From Fuscibacter oryzae (lineage in GTDB: Bacteria > Pseudomonadota > Alphaproteobacteria > Rhodobacterales > Rhodobacteraceae), in assembly GCF_016765795.1 (NCBI RefSeq), contig NZ_JAESVP010000006.1:1-64000 (forward strand): a DNA stretch of 64,000 bases, in the 5' to 3' direction. The notes below the pieces were generated by a model. It saw nothing but the letters and a program-made list of their open reading frames with translations. It did no database searches and was not told the origin of the DNA. Positions within the stretch are counted from its first letter, which is position 1, and every line of letters starts with the position of its first letter. Below, piece by piece: positions 57,836 through 64,000 of this stretch. The position numbers and the translations under genes are program-made.

Positions 57836-58506
57836 TCCGGGGCCTGTTTCTGGCGGCGTCGCAGCATCGCGGCATGGACCACGCGCAAATAGCCGCTGTC
57901 CGCCTGCGCATCGCGCCCCCAGGACAGACTGCCTGGCAGAATGCGCCGCAGCGCCAGCACCTGCGGCAAGACATCCAGCGCCAACCCAGCCTCGCGCGCC
58001 CTGCCGAACCAGTCAATCATCTCGCCCCGGCGGCCCACCGGGTCAACGATAGGCCCGATACGGTCAAGCGCGCTGCGGTGCATCAGCAAGGTGGACCGGG
58101 AAAGGCCGTCTGCAACCTTGCCCTGCCCGTCATCCGGCAGGCCATGGCGGAACTGGCGCATTTGGGTAAAGACAAGATGATCCGACCCGACCTGCCGCAA
58201 ATGTTCCAGTTGCCGCGCGACCTTGCCCGGCAGCCACAGGTCATCGGCATCAAGAAACGCCAGAACCGACATCCGCGCAGCGGCAATGCCCGTCATCGTA
58301 GCAGCGCCCGGCCCGGCATTGGTTTGCGAAATCAGCCGGACTGGGCCGCCAAACCCTGCCGCAATGCTGGCCGTGTCATCGGAAGAGCCGTCATTGACCA
58401 CGATCACCTCGACCGGTGCGGGCGTTTGGGCGCAGGCGGATTGCACCGCTTCGGCCAGGGTACGGGCCGCGTTGAAGGCGGGAATGATCACGCTGTAGCC
58501 GGGCAT
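57832..58506 (-). CDS. Family 2 glycosyltransferase
   Basis: The 224-residue GT-A protein has YSVIIPAFNAARTLAEAVQS, VNDGSSDDTASIA and the metal-binding FLDADDLWLPGK. The ATG at 58506 overlaps the upstream glycosyltransferase stop (TGATG). The acceptor is unknown. Confidence 0.83.
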   Translation of the reverse strand: MPGYSVIIPAFNAARTLAEAVQSACAQTPAPVEVIVVNDGSSDDTASIAAGFGGPVRLISQTNAGPGAATMTGIAAARMSVLAFLDADDLWLPGKVARQLEHLRQVGSDHLVFTQMRQFRHGLPDDGQGKVADGLSRSTLLMHRSALDRIGPIVDPVGRRGEMIDWFGRAREAGLALDVLPQVLALRRILPGSLSWGRDAQADSGYLRVVHAAMLRRRQKQAPE

Positions 58507-59258
58507 CACCAAAACTCTGTCGAACCAAGGCTTTGAATATCGAAACAGGGCTTGTCCAGCCGGATTGTCGGATCACGCCTGCGTCGCACAAGGGATTTGT
58601 GAATCGCCAATGCGAAGTATCGGCGGCTTTCCTCTTGGCGTTTCGTCATGTTGCCGGCATGGCGCCGATAGTAAAGACAGACTGTCGCGGTCTGCCGAAA
58701 GCGCGTGCCCGCCTCAAAGGTACGCAGAAGGTAATCAGTGTCCTCGGCCTGTCTGAATGCAGGGTCAAACGGGCCGATGCGGTCGATCAGGGCCCGGCGG
58801 AACAAGGCGCAAGACAGGTGGATTCCCACCAGATCAAGGCGCCGGGCATCTGCAGCAGGCTCCAGCGTCTGGGGCGAAATATCATCGACCATGGTCATCC
58901 GGCCATAAACCAGATCAAGGGCCGGGTCCGCCCGCAGATCAGCCAATTGCCGGGCCAGTGCCTGCGGTGGAGAAATATCGTCTGAATCGAGGAAGGTGAC
59001 AAAGGTGGTCTCGGCCAGCAGTGCCTGCAACCCGGCATTCCGTGCCGCTGTCACCCCCCGATTTGGCTGCGTGACAAACCGCAGGCCGGGCTGCCTTTGG
59101 GCCGCCAGCCAATCCGCGGTGCCATCGGTCGATCCATCATCCACAACCAGAATATCCAGCGGCAAGGGCAGGTCAGCGGCCTGACGCTTCACTGACCGTA
59201 TGGCCAAGGGCAGCAAAGGCAGCCGATTATAAGTGACGATGATGACGGTCAGCGTCAT
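58506..59258 (-). CDS. Family 2 glycosyltransferase
   Basis: The 250-residue GT-A protein has LTVIIVTYNRLPLLPLAIRS, VVDDGSTDGTADW and TFLDSDDISPP, plus QAEDTDYLLRTFEAG near the catalytic base. ATG 59258 overlaps the HprK-like stop (ATGA). The C-terminus reaches FDIQSLGSTEFW. It acts with the next glycosyltransferase, probably in sequence. Confidence 0.83.
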   Translation of the reverse strand: MTLTVIIVTYNRLPLLPLAIRSVKRQAADLPLPLDILVVDDGSTDGTADWLAAQRQPGLRFVTQPNRGVTAARNAGLQALLAETTFVTFLDSDDISPPQALARQLADLRADPALDLVYGRMTMVDDISPQTLEPAADARRLDLVGIHLSCALFRRALIDRIGPFDPAFRQAEDTDYLLRTFEAGTRFRQTATVCLYYRRHAGNMTKRQEESRRYFALAIHKSLVRRRRDPTIRLDKPCFDIQSLGSTEFW

Positions 59259-60313
59259 GGGGCGGTGCCGTCCAGAAAGGCCGCGAAAGCTGCGGCAATT
59301 TCTGCCGGATCGGTGCCGAGCGCAACGCGGTAGGCAGGCAGATCGCGGGACAGGGCCGCGCAAAGGCGAAAGGTTTCCGCGCGGGCAGAGGGAATTTGCG
59401 CCACGCCAGAGGGTGCCAGCGCCAAAAACGCCTCGCGCGCCGAAACGGGGGCAAAAGTCGTTCGCGCTGCCGTGGCGACATGGGGCAGGCACAATGCGGT
59501 AACCGGCAGGCTGTCAGGCTGGGACGGCACGCCAAGGTGGTCAAACGTGAACTGATGCTTACCTTGCCAGTTCAGTGCAGCTTTACCCCTTACGCGCCCG
59601 GTAAGCCCAAGGCGGGCAAATCCGCCCGGATCTTGTTTCAGGCTGTTAAAGGCCCGATGTGCCCTGATGCCACTTTTGGTCGTGATCGCCACATAATCAT
59701 CGCCAAGGCTGGTCAGACCATGCAGCAGTCCGGCCAGTACGGTGCCACTCTTGCCCGAACCGCCAGTGCCCGCCAGCAGGACGGCCCTTTCCCCCAGCCC
59801 CAGACTGCCCGCATGAACAAGGCCTCCGCCCTGCTCTGCCAGCGCCCAGTGGATCAGATTGCGCAATGGCGAACCAGTATCCCAGTCAGGGTAGCCCGCC
59901 GCCTTTCGCATCAGTTGCAGCCCGCAGTTCAACCCCCGGTCAAAAACCTGCCAAAAGTCGGTCTGATCATGGAAATGCAGGCGAAACGGCGTGGCAAACA
60001 GCGCGGCTTCGACCTCTCTTTCCCTGAAATACGGTTCCGACCAGCGGGGCCAACCAAGGGAAAGGGGGGTGTCGCACAAATCGACCAGAACACGAACTTG
60101 TGGGGCCGCAGACGGCACGGCCACCGGCAAGACCCGGACAAGAATTTCGCTGTAGCTGGCATCCGCGCTGCGGCACAGGAAATCTGTGCCCGCCACATGG
60201 AAGGCCGTTTCGGCGGGTGCTGCGGTAAAGCGCGCCTCGAACCCGGCAAACAGGGGCTGCACCTGATCGGCAAGCGCAGTGCTGGAAAGGGGGATCGGGA
60301 CAGCGCGGCGCAT
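59255..60313 (-). CDS. HprK-related kinase
   Basis: The 352-residue protein resembles HPr kinase in its C-terminal half: GGGLVHAGSLGLGERAVLLA, the P-loop AGTGGSGKSGTVLAGLLHGL and SLGDDYVAI. The N-terminal half (about residues 1-150) is specific to this lineage. It is not in a PTS context, so true HPr is an unlikely target. Proteins of this kind are found beside PqqD-like chaperones and NTP_transf_5-like proteins. ATG 60313 has only a weak ribosome site. Confidence 0.72.
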   Translation of the reverse strand: MRRAVPIPLSSTALADQVQPLFAGFEARFTAAPAETAFHVAGTDFLCRSADASYSEILVRVLPVAVPSAAPQVRVLVDLCDTPLSLGWPRWSEPYFREREVEAALFATPFRLHFHDQTDFWQVFDRGLNCGLQLMRKAAGYPDWDTGSPLRNLIHWALAEQGGGLVHAGSLGLGERAVLLAGTGGSGKSGTVLAGLLHGLTSLGDDYVAITTKSGIRAHRAFNSLKQDPGGFARLGLTGRVRGKAALNWQGKHQFTFDHLGVPSQPDSLPVTALCLPHVATAARTTFAPVSAREAFLALAPSGVAQIPSARAETFRLCAALSRDLPAYRVALGTDPAEIAAAFAAFLDGTAP

Positions 60314-60326
60314 CAGGATCAGCGGC

Positions 60327-60734
60327 TCAGCCCTGTGCGGGCCTGACGGGCCAGCCCTGCGCCGCATCGCTATCGTGAATCGGATCGGCAACGATCAGGT
60401 CGGACAGGTCATCGTAAATTTCAAGCTGCGGCTGCTCTGTCAGCTTGGCAAGTTGCGCGCGCAGATCATCGGTCACCGGGGTCGGCGCCTCATCTCCTTC
60501 GACCACCAGAGCATTCTCGTGCAGTGCCCCGATGAAGGTGGCAAGGTCGATAGCGGGCGCAAGATGCGCTTGCAGGTCGGCCGGGCAGACACCTGCAGCC
60601 AAGGCAGACCACAGAACCGCAGCCGAGGGGTTAAAGCCGAAATAACGGCCGGTTGACAGGTTCAGCACCACCAGATCACCGTCGAATTCTTCAAAGACAA
60701 TATCCGGCCCCGCCAGATCCAGTCGTTTGTCCAT
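60327..60734 (-). CDS. PqqD-like peptide chaperone
   Basis: The 135-residue protein has a PqqD-like domain (about residues 15-90): VVLNLSTGRYFGFNPSAAVL and then HENALVVEG. A C-terminal acidic tail follows. PqqD proteins bind precursor peptides for modification, usually by radical SAM enzymes. ATG 60734 follows AGAAGG at 7 bases; a GTG two codons earlier is less likely. It is the first established gene of the operon. Confidence 0.78.
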   Translation of the reverse strand: MDKRLDLAGPDIVFEEFDGDLVVLNLSTGRYFGFNPSAAVLWSALAAGVCPADLQAHLAPAIDLATFIGALHENALVVEGDEAPTPVTDDLRAQLAKLTEQPQLEIYDDLSDLIVADPIHDSDAAQGWPVRPAQG

Positions 60735-60755
60735 GTCCACACCTTCTGGCCGACT

Positions 60756-60857
60756 TTATGCGCAACAGGTCGCGGCAGAGCCGGGATTGTCAATGCCCGT
60801 CAGTCTTGCGGCCTCACGGGAATGCAATGTTCCGTCTCCGACATGCGCCACGCCCAT
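60756..60857 (-). CDS. Possible 33-residue precursor peptide
   Basis: A short open frame from ATG 60857 to TAA 60756 encodes MGVAHVGDGTLHSREAARLT followed by GIDNPGSAATCCA. It lies 21 bases upstream of the PqqD-like gene and on the same strand. The paired Cys near the C-terminus would be a natural target for a peptide-modifying enzyme. No good ribosome site precedes the ATG, and so short a frame can occur by chance, so this is tentative. Confidence 0.3.
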   Translation of the reverse strand: MGVAHVGDGTLHSREAARLTGIDNPGSAATCCA

Positions 60858-60956
60858 AGCAGGAGCAACTGGAACATTCCCTCAAACCGCGTTAGCAAGG
60901 GCTGCCGCAGAGATTCAGGAATGTGGCGCACAGGATTCAAGCAGGGGATGTGAACC

Positions 60957-62795
60957 ATGCCAGCCTATCGCTCTCGTACCACCACCCATGGCCGCAACAT
61001 GGCAGGGGCCCGTGGCCTTTGGCGTGCCACCGGCATGAAGGACGGCGATTTTGGCAAGCCGATCATTGCGGTCGTCAACTCGTTCACCCAATTCGTGCCC
61101 GGTCACGTTCACCTGAAAGATCTGGGGCAGCTTGTCGCGCGCGAAATCGAGGCGGCTGGCGGCGTTGCCAAAGAGTTCAACACCATCGCCGTCGATGACG
61201 GCATCGCGATGGGCCACGACGGGATGCTTTATTCCCTGCCAAGCCGCGAGATCATCGCGGATTCAGTCGAATACATGGTCAACGCCCATTGCGCCGATGC
61301 GATGGTGTGCATCTCCAACTGCGACAAGATCACCCCCGGCATGCTGAACGCCGCGATGCGCCTGAACATCCCGGCCGTCTTCGTCTCAGGCGGCCCGATG
61401 GAGGCTGGCAAGGTCGTGATGCACGGCAAGAAGGTGGCGCTGGATCTGGTGGATGCCATGGTTGCCGCCGCCGATGACAAGGTGTCGGATGAGGATGTGA
61501 AGATCATCGAACGCTCGGCCTGCCCGACCTGCGGGTCTTGCAGCGGCATGTTCACGGCGAATTCGATGAACTGCCTGACCGAGGCGCTGGGCCTGTCGCT
61601 GCCGGGCAACGGATCGACCCTTGCGACGCACGCCGACCGCAAGCGGCTGTTCGTCGAGGCGGGGCACCTGATCGTTGATCTGGCAAAACGCTATTACGAA
61701 CAGGACGACGCCAGCATCCTGCCGCGCAACGTGGCCAACAAGAAGGCGTTTGAAAACGCCATGTCGCTGGATATTGCCATGGGCGGGTCCACCAACACCG
61801 TGCTGCATATTCTGGCCGCCGCTTATGAGGGCGGGATCGACTTTGACCTGAACGACATTGACCAGTTGTCGCGCCGCGTGCCCTGTCTGTCCAAAGTTGC
61901 GCCGGCGAAGCAGGACGTTCACATGGAAGACGTCCACCGCGCCGGTGGCATCATGTCGATCCTTGGTCAGCTGGAGGCGGGTGGCCTGATCCATCGCGAC
62001 ACGCCCACCGTTCATGCCCCAACGCTGGGCGATGCCATTGACCGCTGGGACATTTCACGCACCGAAAGCGAGACGGTTCGCAATTTCTTCAAGGCCGCAC
62101 CGGGTGGCGTGCCGACGCAGGTGGCCTTCAGCCAGTCGTCGCGCTGGGATGATCTGGATCTGGACCGTGAAAACGGCGTGATCCGTTCGGTCGATCATCC
62201 GTTTTCCAAAGATGGCGGTCTGGCCGTGCTGAAAGGTAACATCGCGCTGGATGGCTGCATCGTGAAAACGGCGGGCGTCGATGAAAGCATCCTGAAGTTT
62301 TCCGGCCCCGCCGTGGTTTACGAAAGCCAGGATGATGCCGTGAAAGGCGTTCTGGGCGGTGAGGTCAAGGCAGGCGATGTGGTGGTGATCCGCTACGAAG
62401 GGCCAAAGGGCGGGCCGGGGATGCAGGAAATGCTGTATCCGACCAGCTACCTCAAGTCGCGCGGTCTGGGCAAAGCCTGCGCATTGGTGACCGATGGCCG
62501 TTTTTCCGGCGGCACTTCGGGCTTGTCCATCGGCCATGCCAGCCCCGAGGCGGCGCAGGGCGGTGCCATCGGCCTTGTCCGTCAGGGTGACCTGATCGAG
62601 ATCGACATTCCAAACCGCACGATCAATCTGGCGGTATCCGAAGCCGAACTTGCCACCCGCCGGGTCGAACAGGACCGTCTGGGATGGAAGCCCGCCCAGC
62701 CGCGCAAGCGCAATGTGACCACCGCGCTGAAAGCCTATGCCGCCTTTGCCGCCTCGGCCGACAAGGGCGCGGTGCGGATTCTGCCAGAGGCCTGA
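60957..62795 (+). CDS. ilvD: Dihydroxy-acid dehydratase
   Basis: The 612-residue protein is full length for IlvD. It has the Fe-S ligands in [11 protein letters not shown] and [17 protein letters not shown], plus a C-terminal [17 protein letters not shown]. It makes 2-keto acids for Val, Ile and Leu synthesis. ATG 60957 follows CAGGGGATG. It is a single gene, divergent from the PqqD cluster. Confidence 0.95.
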   Translation: MPAYRSRTTTHGRNMAGARGLWRATGMKDGDFGKPIIAVVNSFTQFVPGHVHLKDLGQLVAREIEAAGGVAKEFNTIAVDDGIAMGHDGMLYSLPSREIIADSVEYMVNAHCADAMVCISNCDKITPGMLNAAMRLNIPAVFVSGGPMEAGKVVMHGKKVALDLVDAMVAAADDKVSDEDVKIIERSACPTCGSCSGMFTANSMNCLTEALGLSLPGNGSTLATHADRKRLFVEAGHLIVDLAKRYYEQDDASILPRNVANKKAFENAMSLDIAMGGSTNTVLHILAAAYEGGIDFDLNDIDQLSRRVPCLSKVAPAKQDVHMEDVHRAGGIMSILGQLEAGGLIHRDTPTVHAPTLGDAIDRWDISRTESETVRNFFKAAPGGVPTQVAFSQSSRWDDLDLDRENGVIRSVDHPFSKDGGLAVLKGNIALDGCIVKTAGVDESILKFSGPAVVYESQDDAVKGVLGGEVKAGDVVVIRYEGPKGGPGMQEMLYPTSYLKSRGLGKACALVTDGRFSGGTSGLSIGHASPEAAQGGAIGLVRQGDLIEIDIPNRTINLAVSEAELATRRVEQDRLGWKPAQPRKRNVTTALKAYAAFAASADKGAVRILPEA

Positions 62796-62810
62796 CCTTT
62801 CTGCGGATCA

Positions 62811-62859
62811 GCCAGCACCGCATGGCTTGGCCGTCAGGGCCGTGTCAGGCGGTGCTGGC
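62811..62859 (+). repeat. Inverted repeat downstream of ilvD
   Basis: GCCAGCACCGC at 62811-62821 and GCGGTGCTGGC at 62849-62859 are perfect inverted 11-mers with a 27-base loop. A second pair, GATCGCCG (62882-62889) and CGGCGATC (62902-62909), follows. Neither has a T-run. They could slow RNase decay or assist factor-dependent termination of ilvD. Confidence 0.5.
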
Positions 62860-63024
62860 ATATGATCGAACCAAAAGCACAGATCGCCGGGGGAAACTGC
62901 ACGGCGATCCGATTGAGCAAAAGCAGGGCAGAGCGTCTGCCCGCCACAACATGTGCCTATTCAGGATTGGTCTGCCTGATATCGGTCAGCCCCGAAAGAA
63001 AAGCCACCAACCCGTCGGGATCAG

Positions 63025-63070
63025 TGGTGCCGCTGAAGGGACTCGAACCCCCGACCCCATCATTACGAAT
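63025..63070 (-). tRNA. 3' part of a tRNA-Thr(CGT) gene, probable attachment site
   Basis: Read on the minus strand, the sequence contains the anticodon loop TTCGTAA, the T-arm with GGTTCGAGTCCC, the acceptor strand CAGCGGCA and an encoded CCA. The 5' half (acceptor GCCGCTG, D-arm) is missing: the bases beyond 63070 do not fold into it. A 3' tRNA copy alone is what a tyrosine-integrase island leaves at one end. The intact gene would lie at the other end, to the right of the window. Confidence 0.8.
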
Positions 63071-63469
63071 TGTTTTCCTAAGCAATATCAATGGATTGCA
63101 GCGCGACTGACAGCGTTGCAGCAACCATCACAACGCCTTGGCAGGCCTCGTCTTTCCCGAACTTCAGGCTTGCACGCCGTTGGACACCGCTGGGCCGCAC
63201 CGCATGGCGCTTCCATACTATGGCCCTACAGATTTTCGTTTGCCCTACTAAAACTCGAGGGGTCAAACCGGCAGCTTCTATTTGCTTTAGCTGGCTGGTC
63301 CCGCGCTCTCTACGCTGCCTTGCCCCCACCCCACCCCATCAACGGGCCGCTCAGAACCCAGCTGGCAGGCCGCCCTCCAGTGGACCCCTCTGTGGCGCAT
63401 CTGTGATCCTTCTTGAACTGGCACCCCCGCCAATGCACTGTTCCGTCACGACACCAGGAGGCCAACGCT
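63071..63469. other. 400-bp stretch inside the probable island without a recognised gene
   Basis: No frame shows a known domain, and the open frames found on both strands are short and low in conserved features. No integrase is visible at this end. The last part carries the ribosome site of the DUF262 gene (AGGAGG at 63455-63460). Confidence 0.5.
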
Positions 63470-64000
63470 TTGCAGACAGACGATTTTTCTATTGAAACCA
63501 TTTTGGCCGAAAGCCGTCGCTTCATGGTTCCGCTGTATCAGCGGAAGTACCAGTGGGCTGATGATCGCCTTACACCTTTTTGGGATGATGTCGAAGCAAA
63601 GGCGACGGAAGTGCTCGAAGGCAACAGTCGCTTCCAGCACTACATGGGCGCGCTCATCCTCTCGCCCCTTGGGGAAGGATCGCAGATCGGCATCACACCG
63701 CGAATGCAGATCGTAGATGGTCAACAGCGGCTGACCACGTTTCAGCTGTTCCTTGCGGCACTCAGAGAAATAGCGAGAGAAAACGAACTGCCAGAAGTCA
63801 TTGAGCAGGTGAATGGATACCTTTTCAACGTTCCACGATCAAAAGACACTGACCCTCTCGTCAGGTTCAAGCTGACACCGACGCCATCCGACCGCGAGGT
63901 CTTCCACGACATCATCGACAGCCCTTACCGGGAGGTGCGGATCAAGTACAACCGGTACTACTGGGGCGGTGGGGTGCCAAAGAACACGCCCGTTCGTGCA
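63470..64000 (+). CDS. DUF262 (GmrSD-like) protein, 5' part
   Basis: 177 codons are open to the window edge. The start is TTG 63470, 9 bases after AGGAGG. The sequence has the DUF262 landmarks FMVPLYQRKYQWADDRLTPF and MQIVDGQQRLTTFQLFLAAL. Proteins of this kind (GmrS and relatives) use the DGQQR nuclease/NTPase region, often fused to or paired with DUF1524 HNH nucleases, in defence against phages with modified DNA. The rest, and any partner, lies beyond the window. Its place just inside a tRNA-anchored island fits a defence cargo. Confidence 0.8.
   Translation, partial: MQTDDFSIETILAESRRFMVPLYQRKYQWADDRLTPFWDDVEAKATEVLEGNSRFQHYMGALILSPLGEGSQIGITPRMQIVDGQQRLTTFQLFLAALREIARENELPEVIEQVNGYLFNVPRSKDTDPLVRFKLTPTPSDREVFHDIIDSPYREVRIKYNRYYWGGGVPKNTPVRA

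Noticed and set aside
55380-60734. Lasso-peptide biosynthesis cluster
   Set aside because: There is a PqqD-like and an HprK-like protein, but no transglutaminase-type protease and no asparagine-synthetase-like cyclase.
63025-63103. A complete tRNA on the minus strand
   Set aside because: The bases beyond 63070 do not supply a matching acceptor strand or a D-arm, so only the 3' part exists.

Overview
The window is GC-rich DNA from an alphaproteobacterium, most likely a Rhodobacteraceae (Paracoccus/Rhodobacter-like) heterotroph. The evidence is the rhizobial-type rhaRSTPQUK/rhaDI gene order, a clade I Tat-exported NosZ operon with NosX, a bluE-cobC pair typical of Rhodobacterales, and densely packed operons joined by ATGA or TGATG overlaps.

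Layout. 1-116: start of etfB, cut by the window edge. 297-1107: decayed GSU2403-type nucleotidyltransferase gene. 1117-12896: complete L-rhamnose regulon. RhaSTPQ imports the sugar and RhaU epimerises it. RhaI, RhaK and the aldolase-dehydrogenase RhaD give DHAP and L-lactate, and an LldD-type enzyme takes lactate to pyruvate. RhaR and an inverted repeat sit between the two divergent units. 12930-24478: a second sugar-type ABC importer, encoded with acetoin-dehydrogenase-like E1 alpha and beta subunits, a double-lipoyl alpha/beta-hydrolase protein, an AhpD-like CxxC protein, an FGGY kinase and two SDR dehydrogenases, next to a divergent SorC-type regulator. The substrate is unknown and the gene set is unusual.

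24505-34111: Rrf2 regulator, an FNR-type box, a small Cys-containing exported protein and nosRZDFYLX for N2O reduction. 34130-36062: a scar holding an aldolase-SDR relic, a solo LuxR-type regulator and non-coding sequence. 36063-48335: a locus for a carnitine-like compound, with dehydrogenase, BKACE cleavage enzyme, thioesterase, a LIV-type ABC importer with fused permeases, HyuA/HyuB ATP-dependent hydrolase subunits and a GntR regulator. Two near-identical palindromes probably tie it together. 48680-52429: sulfate ABC importer preceded by a 90-residue protein. 52419-53453: galM. 53488-55306: cobC and bluE, which make the aminopropanol arm of cobalamin.

55380-60734: six genes (PqqD-like, HprK-like, two glycosyltransferases, NTP_transf_5-like, radical SAM), the last five translationally coupled, with a 33-codon ORF ending in Thr-Cys-Cys-Ala just upstream. 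This is the best candidate for an undescribed peptide- or glycan-modifying system. 60957-62795: ilvD. 63025-63070: the 3' part of a tRNA-Thr gene, the expected scar of an integrated island, followed by a DUF262 (GmrSD-like) gene that runs off the window.

Two themes recur. Three periplasmic binding-protein genes are each followed by a strong GC hairpin before the next gene, which would favour binding-protein expression. Several loci are decayed or rearranged, which suggests repeated gain and loss at the regulon boundaries.
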